DNA of 64,000 nucleotides, from NCBI RefSeq assembly GCF_004151485.1, contig NZ_SBFF01000001.1, forward strand, positions 124,001 to 188,000, read 5' to 3'. Position 1 is the stretch's first letter. Each line of letters starts with the position of its first letter. Below the pieces are notes generated by a model. The model was not told where the DNA came from. It saw nothing but the letters and a program-made list of their open reading frames with translations, and made no database searches. Of the stretch, positions 1 through 9,806 are shown piece after piece. The translations under genes were made by a program, and so were the position numbers. This DNA is from Sphingosinicella sp. CPCC 101087. Its GTDB lineage: Bacteria; Pseudomonadota; Alphaproteobacteria; Sphingomonadales; Sphingomonadaceae.

Positions 1-2
1 GC

Positions 3-848
3 GACGACGACGTCATCGTTGCCACCTACGCCAAGTCGGGGACTACCTGGACCCAGCAGATCGTGAGCCAACTCATCTTTGCGGGCGCCGAGGGCGTTCC
101 GGTTCACGAAATCTCACCCTGGCTCGACCTCAGGATCATGCCGCCCGACACCAAGGCGACGCTCGAGGCGCAGCAGCATCGGCGGGTCATCAAGACGCAT
201 CTGCCGCTCGATGCCCTCACCTTCTCGCCGCGCGCCAAATATCTCTACATCGCCCGGGACGGCCGCGACGTGGTGTGGAGTTTCTATAATCACCACAGCA
301 ACGCCAATCCGCTCTTCTACGAGCTGATCAACAACACGCCCGGCCGGGTCGGGCCGCCAATCGAGCGGCCGGACCCCGACATCAGGCGCTATTTCCGCAC
401 CTGGCTCGAGAGAGACGGTTACCCCTTCTGGTCCTATTGGGAGAATATCGCGACCTGGTGGGCGGCACGCGAGGTCCCGAACATCCTGCTGATCCACTTC
501 AACGACCTCAAGACCGACCTGGAAGGCGAGATGCGGCGGATCGCGCGCTTCCTCGGCTGCGACATCGCCGAAGAGCGTTGGCCAACGATCCTCCACCATT
601 GCTCCTTCGACTATATGAAGAGCCATGCCGCCAGCGTCGCTCCGCTCGGCGGCGCGATCTTCGAGGAGGGCGCCGGCACGTTCATCAACAAGGGCGTGAA
701 CGGCCGCTGGCGCGACGTGCTTTCGGCCGAGGAGATCGCTTCCTATGAGCGCATGGCGGTCCGCAAGCTCGGCCCCGAATGCGCCGAGTGGCTCGCCCGC
801 GGCACCCGCGCCGCTCCGGATGCGCCGTCGCGGGATCTCGCCGCCTGA
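3..848 (+). CDS. Sulfotransferase family protein, 5' end cut by window edge
   Basis: Cytosolic-type sulfotransferase that would transfer the sulfuryl group of PAPS to an acceptor that cannot be deduced. The reading frame is open from base 3, so the true start lies outside the window. The first visible residues contain the PAPS-binding P-loop YAKSGTTWTQQ, and about 60 residues later comes LYIARDGRDVVWSFY, the second (3'-phosphate) PAPS-binding region. The C-terminal part has the KGVNGRW motif, which resembles the RKGxxGDWK motif of the family. A GTG at base 63 is not a credible start because it would remove the P-loop. It converges on the fusion gene that begins 10 bases downstream on the other strand. 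The family is certain; the substrate is unknown. Confidence 0.85.
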   Translation, partial: DDDVIVATYAKSGTTWTQQIVSQLIFAGAEGVPVHEISPWLDLRIMPPDTKATLEAQQHRRVIKTHLPLDALTFSPRAKYLYIARDGRDVVWSFYNHHSNANPLFYELINNTPGRVGPPIERPDPDIRRYFRTWLERDGYPFWSYWENIATWWAAREVPNILLIHFNDLKTDLEGEMRRIARFLGCDIAEERWPTILHHCSFDYMKSHAASVAPLGGAIFEEGAGTFINKGVNGRWRDVLSAEEIASYERMAVRKLGPECAEWLARGTRAAPDAPSRDLAA

Positions 849-858
849 GTGGGGCCGG

Positions 859-2844
859 TCAGAGTCCGAACGGGTAGGTCTCGTCTTCGCCTGGGCGCTG
901 CTCGACCGGCAGCGGCGTCACAGCCTCGGTCTCGTCGAACCAGACCCAGGCGTCGAATTGCATCGGCAGAATCGCCTCGGCATAATGGCTCCAGCGTTCC
1001 GTCTCCGGGCGGTAGATGACGCCGATGAAGCGCTCGAGTCGCGGCTCCATCAGCGCCTCGCGCAGCTCGCCTGGCCCGCGCAGGTCGAGCAGAAAGCGCG
1101 GAACGCCGCTGTCGTGGCTCAGCCGCTCATAGCTGCCCGGAAGCGCTGGCCGGACCGCCTTGATCTCCATCGGGCGGTCCCAATCGGTGGCGGCGGCAAC
1201 GGTGCCGCTATGGGTGCCGAACCCGACCAGGCGGGCTTGCTCTCCGAAGCGCTCCTTCACCAGCTGCCCGATATTCAGTTCCTCGCGGACCTGACCCATT
1301 TCCGTATAGGCGGCGTTGCCGATATGGCTGTTGTGGGCCCACACCACGGCCTTCGCTCCCGGGCCCTTCGCCTCAAGCAGCTGGGAGAGGGTTTCGAACA
1401 TGTGGGTATCGCGCAGGTTCCAGCTCTCCGCCGCGCCCCGGTACATGGCGCGGTAATAGCCCTCCGCATTCTTGACCAACCGCGCATTGGCGGCGGCGTC
1501 CAGCCATTCCTCGCCGTCGAGGGCGGCATATTCCAGGCGCTTGCGCTGGAGCTCGCGCAGCATCTCGACGACACCATCCTCGCAGCGGGCATAGCCCTCG
1601 CTGATCGCAAGCTGGCCATAGAGCGCCGGATTGCGGCTCCAGGGCTGAAGGCACCCGTAGCGCTCGCGCGCCAGCGCGGCCGCGTCGGGATCCACGTCGT
1701 CGAGATAGTCGATCACGGCGCGGATCGAGCCACCGAGATTGTAGAGGTCGAGCCCGTAGAAGCCGACCATCTCTTCCGCATAGCGCCCCTCATTGCAGGA
1801 ACGCAGCCGGCGAATGAAGGCGTCCACGTCGGTGTTGCGCCACATCCACGTCGGGAAGCGCTGAAACGGCGCATCCTCAGCGGACGCGCCCTCCTCCTCC
1901 CTCGCTTCCCGATGGCGGATGTAGCGATCGACAAAGGCCGCGTCGGGCCAGTCGGCCTCGACCGCGACAATGTTGAAGCCATGGTGGCGCACCAGTCGCT
2001 CGGTCACGAGTGCCCGCGCGCGGTAAAATTCGGACGTACCGTGGCTGGCCTCGCCCAGCAGGACGACGCGCGCATCGCCGAATCGATCGAAGGCGGCGGC
2101 GAAATCCGGATCCTCGAAATCGGGCAGGATCTCGGCGGCCTGGTTGATCCGCTCCTCGATCGAGCGTGGCCGCGGCCGGCCGGATTCGCGGCTCGTGTCG
2201 CGCCAGCCATGCTCGCCGATCAGCGGCACGAAGCGCACCGGGCCGAGATCCTCCTGTTCGAAATCGTCTTCGGCCGTCCGGGTGACCTTGACCAGATTCT
2301 GGACCGCCGACGGCTCCCCGACCGGCATGACCAGCGTGCCGCCGATCGACAATTGACGAAGCAGCGCTTCGGGGACGTGGCTGCCGCTGGCGGCGGCGAC
2401 GATCGCTTCATAGGGCGCCTCCGCAGACCAGCCCTTCGAACCGTCGCCCTGGACGATCTCGACATTGTCGTAGCCCAGGCGCCTCATCCGCGAAGCCGCG
2501 ATTTCGGCCAACTCGCCATGCCGCTCGATCGCCACCACGCGATCGGCGATCCGCCCCATCACCGCGGCGGCGTAGCCGGAGCCGGCGCCGATTTCGAGCA
2601 CCTTGTCTCCGGGGGCCACCTCCGCCGCGTCGATCATCAACGCGACGATATAAGGCTGGGAGATGGTCTGGCCGGCCTCTATCGGCAGCGGCGAATCCTC
2701 ATAGGCCATGGCCGCCATGTCGGCGGGAACGAATTCATGCCGAGGCACTTCGCGCATCGCGGCGAGGAGATGCCGGTCGGCGATGCCGCGCGCGGCAATC
2801 TGCCGGACCACCATCTGCTCGCGGGCCTGGGTGAAGTCGGCCAT
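859..2844 (-). CDS. Fusion of protein-L-isoaspartate O-methyltransferase and erythromycin-esterase-like domain
   Basis: A 661-residue two-domain protein. Residues 1-215 are a PCMT-type methyltransferase, which repairs isoaspartyl residues with S-adenosylmethionine: motif I is VLEIGAGSGY (82-91) and ISQPYIVALM precedes it. After a short linker, residues 235-661 form an erythromycin-esterase-like hydrolase with LLGEASHGTSEFY (262-274) and a later VWAHNSHIGNA motif carrying candidate catalytic His residues. The minus-strand start at 2844 is the only good ATG and lies next to a purine-rich sequence. No signal peptide is seen, so it is probably cytosolic. Drug resistance should not be assumed: most homologues of the esterase family have unknown substrates. 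The domain calls are firm; the joint function is not known. Confidence 0.9.
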   Translation of the reverse strand: MADFTQAREQMVVRQIAARGIADRHLLAAMREVPRHEFVPADMAAMAYEDSPLPIEAGQTISQPYIVALMIDAAEVAPGDKVLEIGAGSGYAAAVMGRIADRVVAIERHGELAEIAASRMRRLGYDNVEIVQGDGSKGWSAEAPYEAIVAAASGSHVPEALLRQLSIGGTLVMPVGEPSAVQNLVKVTRTAEDDFEQEDLGPVRFVPLIGEHGWRDTSRESGRPRPRSIEERINQAAEILPDFEDPDFAAAFDRFGDARVVLLGEASHGTSEFYRARALVTERLVRHHGFNIVAVEADWPDAAFVDRYIRHREAREEEGASAEDAPFQRFPTWMWRNTDVDAFIRRLRSCNEGRYAEEMVGFYGLDLYNLGGSIRAVIDYLDDVDPDAAALARERYGCLQPWSRNPALYGQLAISEGYARCEDGVVEMLRELQRKRLEYAALDGEEWLDAAANARLVKNAEGYYRAMYRGAAESWNLRDTHMFETLSQLLEAKGPGAKAVVWAHNSHIGNAAYTEMGQVREELNIGQLVKERFGEQARLVGFGTHSGTVAAATDWDRPMEIKAVRPALPGSYERLSHDSGVPRFLLDLRGPGELREALMEPRLERFIGVIYRPETERWSHYAEAILPMQFDAWVWFDETEAVTPLPVEQRPGEDETYPFGL

Positions 2845-3064
2845 GAAAAGCCTCCCTTCCCCAAGAACCTGCCGAGGCGAGAGACGTTCCGATCGTGCGA
2901 CGGGCGCCGTCGCGCTCCGATCTGGCAGAGGCGGTCGCCCAGCTTCGCGGCGCGACGGGGCGCCTGCCGCGGCTGCGGCGACGGTATGCGGCTCACGCCT
3001 GAGCGGACCTGGTCGAAGGTGAAGCGGCGACGGGTTGGCGCGCTGACCTGGCCTGGGGCCGGAC

Positions 3065-3835
3065 CTAGATCAGCCCGGCGAGCGGGCTCGACGGATCGGC
3101 GTAGCGGCGCTGGCCCATCCGGCCGGCGAGATAAGCGAGCCGGCCGCTTTCGACGGCGAGCTTCATCGCCCGGGCCATCCTCACGGGATCCTTGGCCTCG
3201 GCAATGGCCGTGTTCATCAGCACGCCGTCGCAGCCCAATTCCATCGCCACGCTGGCATCCGACGCGGTGCCGACGCCTGCGTCGACCAGCACCGGGACCG
3301 TCGCTCCTTCAACGATCAGCCGGATCGTGACCCTGTTCTGGATGCCGAGCCCCGATCCGATCGGCGCGCCCAGCGGCATGATCGCCACCGCGCCGGCCTC
3401 CTCGAGCTGCTTCGCGGCGATCGGATCGTCGACGCAATAGACCATGGGGAGGAAGCCCTCCTTCACCAGGATCTCGGTCGCCTTCAGGGTCTCGCGCATA
3501 TCGGGATACAGCGTTCTTGCCTCGCCGAGCACCTCGAGTTTCACCAGATCCCATCCGCCCGCCTCCCGCGCAAGGCGAAGCGTGCGGATCGCCTCGTCGG
3601 CGGTGAAGCAACCGGCCGTGTTCGGCAGATAGGTATAGCGTTTGGGATCGATATGGTCGGTCAGCAGCGGCTGGCTCGGGTCCGAGATGTTCACTCGGCG
3701 CACCGCGACCGTCACGATCTCGGCGCCCGATGCCTCGACCGCCGCCGCATTCTGCTCGAAATCCCTATACTTGCCGGTGCCGACGATCAGCCGCGAGGTG
3801 AAGCGGCGGCCCGCAACTTCCCATCCGTCCGTCAC
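3065..3835 (-). CDS. thiG: Thiazole synthase ThiG
   Basis: ThiG forms the thiazole phosphate of thiamine from 1-deoxy-D-xylulose 5-phosphate, dehydroglycine and the thiocarboxylate carried by ThiS. At 256 residues it has the normal family length. It shows the TIM-barrel start [10 protein letters not shown], the TVAVRRVN strand, the LPNTAGC motif with the following region, the VKLEV strand with its lysine (candidate Schiff-base residue), and the phosphate-binding region [13 protein letters not shown] followed by [11 protein letters not shown]. It lies two bases downstream of thiS in the same direction, so the two are co-transcribed and probably translationally coupled. No other thiamine genes are nearby. 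The call is secure. Confidence 0.96.
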   Translation of the reverse strand: MTDGWEVAGRRFTSRLIVGTGKYRDFEQNAAAVEASGAEIVTVAVRRVNISDPSQPLLTDHIDPKRYTYLPNTAGCFTADEAIRTLRLAREAGGWDLVKLEVLGEARTLYPDMRETLKATEILVKEGFLPMVYCVDDPIAAKQLEEAGAVAIMPLGAPIGSGLGIQNRVTIRLIVEGATVPVLVDAGVGTASDASVAMELGCDGVLMNTAIAEAKDPVRMARAMKLAVESGRLAYLAGRMGQRRYADPSSPLAGLI

Positions 3836-3837
3836 GT

Positions 3838-4056
3838 TCAGCCTCCGCCCACGAACGTGACGATCTCAAACTCGTCGCCATCCTCGACCATGACGTGGCC
3901 CAGGGTCGACCTGGGAACGATTTCCAGGTTGCGCTCCACCGCCACCTTGGCCGGCTCAAGCCCGAGTTCGAGGGCCAGCTCGGCCACCGTCATTCCGGCG
4001 CGCACCCTGCGATGCTCCCCGTTCACTCGGATCGAGAGCGTGCCGTCCTGGATCAT
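3838..4056 (-). CDS. thiS: Sulfur carrier protein ThiS
   Basis: A small ubiquitin-fold sulfur carrier of 72 residues. Its C-terminal Gly-Gly is adenylated and thiocarboxylated and then donates sulfur to ThiG. The sequence begins with a beta strand TLSIRVNGE, contains the helix [10 protein letters not shown] and ends IVTFVGGG, the expected diglycine tail. A longer open frame exists upstream, but the ATG at 4056 gives the family-sized protein. It sits directly upstream of thiG and diverges from aroQ, which starts 54 bases away, so the two promoters must overlap in that gap. Confidence 0.93.
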   Translation of the reverse strand: MIQDGTLSIRVNGEHRRVRAGMTVAELALELGLEPAKVAVERNLEIVPRSTLGHVMVEDGDEFEIVTFVGGG

Positions 4057-4073
4057 GCCTACCTGCCTTGCCT

Positions 4074-4102
4074 TTGCGCTTGCGGGACGGGCGTCATATA
4101 GG
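4074..4102 (+). promoter_or_regulatory. Candidate sigma-70 promoter of aroQ, nearly leaderless
   Basis: TTGCGC at 4074-4079 and TATAGG at 4097-4102 are separated by 17 bases. The aroQ ATG begins only eight bases after the -10 hexamer, so transcription from here would give almost no 5' leader. This is pattern matching only. Confidence 0.4.
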
Positions 4103-4110
4103 GACCTGAA

Positions 4111-4551
4111 ATGGCGACGCCACCGCTCATCTACGTCCTCAACGGACCGAACCTCAACCTGCTCGGGCTGCGGGAGCCGGAAATCTACGGATCCGATACG
4201 CTCGACGACATCGCCGAGCGGCTCGAGGAACGTGCCGGAGCGCTCGGTGTCAGGCTCGAGATCCGCCAATCGAACCATGAAGGCCATCTCGTCGACTGGC
4301 TGCACGAGGCGCGCCTGCAGGGGGCGAAGGCGGTCATCATCAATGCCGCGGCATTCACCCATACCTCGGTCGCGCTGCACGATGCGGTGAAGGCCATCGG
4401 ACTACCGGTGATCGAAGTGCATTTGTCCAATCCGCAGGCGCGCGAGCCGTTCCGGCACCACAGCTATATCGCGTCGGTAGCGCGCGGAACCATCGCCGGC
4501 CTGGGTGCGCTGGGCTACGAACTGGCTCTGGACGCGGCCGCTCGTCTCTGA
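4111..4551 (+). CDS. aroQ: Type II 3-dehydroquinate dehydratase
   Basis: AroQ converts 3-dehydroquinate to 3-dehydroshikimate in the shikimate pathway. At 146 residues it is the normal size of the dodecameric type II enzyme. The N-terminal motif [19 protein letters not shown] holds the catalytic Tyr; [17 protein letters not shown], the [11 protein letters not shown] segment and [17 protein letters not shown] are the other family signatures, including the catalytic His. It is followed after 91 bases by accB and accC, an order common in alphaproteobacteria. The call is secure. Confidence 0.97.
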   Translation: MATPPLIYVLNGPNLNLLGLREPEIYGSDTLDDIAERLEERAGALGVRLEIRQSNHEGHLVDWLHEARLQGAKAVIINAAAFTHTSVALHDAVKAIGLPVIEVHLSNPQAREPFRHHSYIASVARGTIAGLGALGYELALDAAARL

Positions 4552-4642
4552 CAGTGAGCGCGCGGTTTGCCGACGGGCCCGATCGAGAGGCCGTCCGCTG
4601 CACCCGAGGGCACCGGCGACCAACAGGGGTAATGAGGATTCG

Positions 4643-5131
4643 ATGAGCGAAGACAAGCGTTCCGACGACGCGATGCGGGTCGATACCGGGCTGATTCGCC
4701 AGCTCGCCGACTTGCTTGCGGAAAAGGATCTCAGCGAGATCGAAGTGGAGGATGGCGAGCGGCGTGTGGTGGTAAAGCGCAAGCTCACCGCCGCCGCCCC
4801 TGCCGTGGCTGCGGCTCCAGTCGCCGCGGCGGCGGCACCCGCGGTGGCGGCACCCGCTGCCGCTCCGGCCGACGCTGTCCAGGACGCCGCGAGCCATCCA
4901 GGCGCGGTCAAGGCGCCCATGGTCGGGACCGTCTATCTCTCCTCCGAGCCGGGCGGGCCCCCCTTCGTGTCCCCCGGGGCGACCGTCGCGGCCGGCGATA
5001 CGCTGCTGATCGTGGAGGCGATGAAGGTCATGAACGCCATCCACGCGCCCAAGGCGGGAACGGTGAAGCAGGTCCTGGTGCAGGACGCGCAGCCGGTCGA
5101 GTTCGACCAGCCGCTGGTGATCATAGAGTGA
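4643..5131 (+). CDS. accB: Biotin carboxyl carrier protein of acetyl-CoA carboxylase
   Basis: BCCP carries the biotin that AccC carboxylates and AccAD uses to make malonyl-CoA, the first step of fatty-acid synthesis. The protein has 162 residues: an N-terminal helical part (IRQLADLLAEKDLSEIEVED), an Ala/Pro-rich mobile linker at about 50-78, and a biotinyl domain with EAMKVMN, whose Lys is biotinylated. The thumb segment of the family (SSEPGGPPFVSPGATV) is present. A longer in-frame extension begins further upstream, but ATG 4643 preceded by AGGGG gives the standard N terminus MSEDK. accC follows after 21 bases. Confidence 0.96.
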   Translation: MSEDKRSDDAMRVDTGLIRQLADLLAEKDLSEIEVEDGERRVVVKRKLTAAAPAVAAAPVAAAAAPAVAAPAAAPADAVQDAASHPGAVKAPMVGTVYLSSEPGGPPFVSPGATVAAGDTLLIVEAMKVMNAIHAPKAGTVKQVLVQDAQPVEFDQPLVIIE

Positions 5132-5152
5132 CGGCGGTGGCGGCCCACTGAC

Positions 5153-6499
<1,347 letters not shown>

Positions 6500-6570
6500 A
6501 CCGTCTGTCAGGGATAGGCCCCGGCGATCGGGCAGCCATTCTGGAACGGAACCGCGACCAAGCGTTGGCC

Positions 6571-8094
6571 TCAATCTCCCAGCCGAAGAGCTTCCCGCAG
6601 CCTCGCGATGTGCCGGGGAAGCGGCGATCCGACGCGCCCCAGCTTCCAATAACCGGTGTGGGTGAAGAAGGGGCGTCGCTCGCCTTCGATCCGCTTTCCC
6701 GCCTCGTCCAGCGCGGGCAGGACAGCGATATCGCGTATGCCCTTCACGGTCCCACCGCTCGATTCGAGGCCGAAGATCGAACCCAGCGGACCGGAGATGA
6801 TGTCGCCCCAGGCGACGAAGCGGCTCGGCGAGTAGATGTTCGACCAGCGCGTGTAAGCGAACAATGCGGCATGGTGCGGAACCCGCGGCGCTTCCGGATC
6901 ATGGGAGTCCCCGATCCGGCGCAGCGAATCCGGCCGGTACGTGAAATGGTGGAGACGTGTCGAACGGTCATATTCGAGCGTTGGCGGACAGGAGGGAAGC
7001 TGGCGTTGCCTCTTCGCCTCGGCAAGGCGGGCGCGGTCGCGCGCCAACAGAAACTCGGCATGCGTGAGCGGCGATCCTAGAGTGACGAAATCGCTCACGA
7101 TCCAGGGATTGCCGGTGCGATTGAGCTCACCCAACGCCTGCGCCTGCATTTCCTGAAATTCCTCGATCGACCAGGAGAGCGGCAGCCCCTCCGGCGGAAC
7201 AGGCCGTGTTTCGACATCCGCCGAGCGCGAGCCTCCGTCCTCGCCCCTCGGCGGAGCCACGGTCGCCATTCCGGCCGCGCGCCGAATGGCATCCTCCAGG
7301 CGAAGGCGCGCCGGCTGCTCCTCTGGAACGGCGCCGGACTTGTCCGCGATATCGTGGATGCGCGCGAACGCGTGGGTCAGGATGTCATACGCCACGATGC
7401 TGCCGAGCGAGTGGCCGACGACGACGATGCGGTCATATTCCGACTTGCCTTTCCGGCTGTCCGACCGGACCCCCATCAGCGTTTCGAGCAGCTGAACGCC
7501 TTCCTCGCGGATTTCCTGGCGGCGGGCGACGTTGGCCGGCTTCGCTTTCACGTAGCGGGCCACGTCGCCGAAATAGCGGACCAGGAACCCGGTGAGCCAG
7601 CCGATCGCGGCGGTCACCGCAGCGACCAGCATCGCGCCGCGCCACGACGACTCGTTCCCGTCTCCGGCACCGAGCTGAAGGGTGGCGAGGGCCAGTGCGC
7701 CGGCCGCCACGGCCCAGAGCAGGATCCAGACGGACATCAGCCGTGGCGGCACCCGGGTGAAGGGATTTCGCAGCATGAGCTCGAGGAGCCAGCCCCGGAC
7801 ATGGGCCCAGGTCGTGTCGACCATGTGATGGGCCCAGTAGAATTCGTAAAAGTCGGTGCGCTTGCGATTCTTCCCGGTCTCGGTGGTGATCACCCGCAGC
7901 TCGAAGCTGCGGTTGCGCCGATCGGGCTTGCTCCAGGAGGCGTTGCGCCTTCGCCTGGCCCCGGTGTCCGGATCGGGCTTGCCCCGATCGACCAGGCTCT
8001 CGTCCGTCGTCCAGGTCGCGTCGACGAAGGAGACCAGGGTCTCCATCGGGATCTGCTCGCCCATGCCGTGGATGACGACGACAGCTTGCTTCAT
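6571..8094 (-). CDS. Lipase-like membrane protein with GHSLG motif
   Basis: A 507-residue protein of unknown function with an alpha/beta-hydrolase signature. It opens with KQAVVVIHGMGEQ, a beta strand followed by an oxyanion-type HGMG. Two predicted transmembrane segments lie at about 119-141 and 153-173. The nucleophile elbow VVVGHSLGSIVAYD follows at about 224-237, and a C-terminal region rich in aromatic and charged residues contains a candidate Asp/His pair that cannot be assigned. ATG 8094 is chosen because it places the first beta strand at the N terminus. The gene is inserted between accC and aat, two genes often linked in alphaproteobacteria. The substrate is unknown; an esterase, lipase or depolymerase role is possible. 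Confidence 0.7.
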   Translation of the reverse strand: MKQAVVVIHGMGEQIPMETLVSFVDATWTTDESLVDRGKPDPDTGARRRRNASWSKPDRRNRSFELRVITTETGKNRKRTDFYEFYWAHHMVDTTWAHVRGWLLELMLRNPFTRVPPRLMSVWILLWAVAAGALALATLQLGAGDGNESSWRGAMLVAAVTAAIGWLTGFLVRYFGDVARYVKAKPANVARRQEIREEGVQLLETLMGVRSDSRKGKSEYDRIVVVGHSLGSIVAYDILTHAFARIHDIADKSGAVPEEQPARLRLEDAIRRAAGMATVAPPRGEDGGSRSADVETRPVPPEGLPLSWSIEEFQEMQAQALGELNRTGNPWIVSDFVTLGSPLTHAEFLLARDRARLAEAKRQRQLPSCPPTLEYDRSTRLHHFTYRPDSLRRIGDSHDPEAPRVPHHAALFAYTRWSNIYSPSRFVAWGDIISGPLGSIFGLESSGGTVKGIRDIAVLPALDEAGKRIEGERRPFFTHTGYWKLGRVGSPLPRHIARLREALRLGD

Positions 8095-8222
8095 GGCCGG
8101 CCCCTCCGCCCGTAGCCCTACCATGCTTCGAGGATCGACGCAGGGCTCCGCTGCATGGTTACCGACCCTCCCTCGCCCGGCCAAAATCCGCTATGGACCG
8201 CGCGACAAGAATGGAAGGCGAT

Positions 8223-8570
8223 ATGAAGGCGACGATCTACCACAATCCGAAATGCGGAACTTCGCGCAAGACGCTGGATATTCTCAAGGAATCCGGAGCG
8301 GACGTGACCGTCGTGGAATATCTGAAGACGCCGCCCGACAAGGCCGAGCTGAAGCGCCTGTACGAGCGTGCCGGGATCAGGCCGCGCGAGGGATTGCGAG
8401 CGAAGGAGGCGCTGGCGGGCGACCTGGACCTTGTCGAGGGCCCGGTCAGCGACAATGCGATCCTCGACGCCATGGTCGAAAATCCGATCCTCATCGAGCG
8501 CCCGCTGGTCGAGACGGACAAAGGCGTGCGCCTGTGCCGACCTCAGGAAAAGGTGCGCGAAATCCTCTGA
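8223..8570 (+). CDS. arsC: Arsenate reductase, ArsC glutaredoxin-type
   Basis: A 115-residue member of the ArsC/Spx family. It starts KATIYHNPKCGTSRKTL, with the catalytic Cys in the CGTS loop, and ends with the expected IERPLVETDKGVRLCRP segment containing the Arg residues that bind the oxyanion. In the family the enzyme reduces arsenate with glutathione and glutaredoxin. ATG 8223 is preferred over the earlier in-frame ATG at 8193 because it puts the first strand at the N terminus. No arsB, arsR or arsH is nearby, so a stress role other than arsenic detoxification cannot be excluded. aat follows in the same direction after 33 bases. Confidence 0.88.
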   Translation: MKATIYHNPKCGTSRKTLDILKESGADVTVVEYLKTPPDKAELKRLYERAGIRPREGLRAKEALAGDLDLVEGPVSDNAILDAMVENPILIERPLVETDKGVRLCRPQEKVREIL

Positions 8571-8603
8571 GGGCACTGGGAAGCCCGAGCGGCGCGGCGT
8601 AAG

Positions 8604-9371
8604 ATGCGCCCGATGTCGGTCCTCGATCCCGACCTGCTTTTGCGCGCCTACGCGATCGGCGTGTTCCCAATGTCGGACAGCCGTGACGCCCGCGATGTCT
8701 ACTGGGTCGAGCCGCGGCGGCGGGCCGTCATTCCGCTCGACCGATTCCATCTCTCAAGATCACTGCGCAAGACTTTGCGTTCGGGGCGTTTCGAGGTCAC
8801 GCTCGATCGCGCCTTTCCGGAAGTGGTACGGCATTGCGCCGATCGCGAGGACACCTGGATCAACGAGCCGATCGAGCGCAGCTACAACCTGCTACACAGC
8901 TCCGGCCACGCCCATTCGATCGAGGTCTGGGAGACGGAGGCTGGGCGCGGACGGGATCTGGTCGGCGGCCTCTACGGGGTTCGACTCGGCGCAGCCTTCT
9001 TCGGCGAAAGCATGTTCTCGAAACGGACCGACGCGTCCAAGGTGGCGCTGGCCTGGCTGGTCGCCCGGCTGATCGTCGGCGGGTTCCAGCTGCTCGACTG
9101 TCAGTTCATGACCGAGCATCTTCGCCGGCTCGGCGCCGTCGAAATTCCCCAATCGGACTATCTGACGCTGTTGGCCTCGGCGCTCGGCGGCACTTCGGCC
9201 GGCGATTCCGCGGCCGCTTCGCCATTCGCCGAAGGTTCCGCCGGGGCCGGTTCGGCCACAGGCTCCGGCGCCGCCGAGTTCGGCGCGCTCGACCGGCTGC
9301 TCGCCGGGCGTTCGGCCGGCTCGGCGCCCGAGGGATGGGTCATCGCGCAGCTCTTGGGCCAAACGTCGTAG
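8604..9371 (+). CDS. aat: Leucyl/phenylalanyl-tRNA--protein transferase
   Basis: Aat adds Leu or Phe to proteins with N-terminal Lys or Arg and so marks them for ClpSAP degradation (N-degron pathway). Family motifs: LLRAYAIGVFPM at the N terminus, YWVEPRRRAVIPLD, the central FGESMFSKRTDASKVAL and the LLDCQFMTEHLRRLGA motif. The conserved part ends near residue 195. A low-complexity Ser/Ala/Gly tail of about 60 residues follows, making the protein 255 residues, longer than many homologues. That tail is read from the same DNA as the end of the convergent DUF2155 gene (overlap 9158-9371). A GTG or ATG choice within the first four codons is open; ATG 8604 is used here. Confidence 0.93.
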   Translation: MRPMSVLDPDLLLRAYAIGVFPMSDSRDARDVYWVEPRRRAVIPLDRFHLSRSLRKTLRSGRFEVTLDRAFPEVVRHCADREDTWINEPIERSYNLLHSSGHAHSIEVWETEAGRGRDLVGGLYGVRLGAAFFGESMFSKRTDASKVALAWLVARLIVGGFQLLDCQFMTEHLRRLGAVEIPQSDYLTLLASALGGTSAGDSAAASPFAEGSAGAGSATGSGAAEFGALDRLLAGRSAGSAPEGWVIAQLLGQTS

Positions 9372-9802
9372 ACCGGATGTTCGACCACGTTCAGCGACGG
9401 CGACTCGCGATACAACCAGCCCGAGAAGACGCGCTGGAACTGACCCTGGGGATTGCGAACGTCGACCTGGACGAACGCGCCGGTGAGCGACTGCACTTCC
9501 CACGGCGCGGTCGTCTCGCAGGCGCGCAGCCGCACGATGACGTCGCCGACCCGCACCGCCTGGCCGGGACGCAGCGTGAGATCGCGCGAGAGGCCGTTGC
9601 GCTTGTTGAGGAGCCCGAGCACGGCGACTCGCTGCGCCATGGGCGTCGTCCCCGGCTCGACATCGGTCACCGTCTGCGGGACGTCCACGGTCTCGATCAT
9701 CTCGTTGTCGGCTTCGACATCGCGCTCCGGCGCACCGCCCGGGCCGCAGCCGCTTGCGACGAGCAAAGCCGCCACGACCCAAAATGACCGGCGCGCCGTC
9801 AT
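9158..9802 (-). CDS. DUF2155 lipoprotein
   Basis: A 214-residue predicted lipoprotein of the DUF2155 family, common in alphaproteobacteria. The start at 9802 gives a signal sequence with lipobox VASGC and a mature N-terminal Cys. The family core contains the VGDVIVRLRACETTAPWE segment and FSGWLYRESPSLNVVEHPVYDVW, with Cys residues that may pair. The C-terminal 55 residues are Ala/Glu/Pro/Ser-rich and overlap the 3' end of aat on the opposite strand. It is four bases downstream of the NDUFA12 gene, and this pairing is usual in the class. The function of the family is unknown; a cell-envelope location is inferred. Confidence 0.85.
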   Translation of the reverse strand: MTARRSFWVVAALLVASGCGPGGAPERDVEADNEMIETVDVPQTVTDVEPGTTPMAQRVAVLGLLNKRNGLSRDLTLRPGQAVRVGDVIVRLRACETTAPWEVQSLTGAFVQVDVRNPQGQFQRVFSGWLYRESPSLNVVEHPVYDVWPKSCAMTHPSGAEPAERPASSRSSAPNSAAPEPVAEPAPAEPSANGEAAAESPAEVPPSAEANSVR

Positions 9803-9806
9803 GCGC

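Noticed and set aside
745-3330. Plus-strand open frame of 861 codons across the PCMT-esterase fusion
   Set aside because: It lies antisense to a well-supported gene and reads as Arg/Ala/Gly-rich, non-domain sequence.
8223-8570. arsC as part of an arsenic resistance island
   Set aside because: No arsR, arsB, acr3 or arsH accompanies it.
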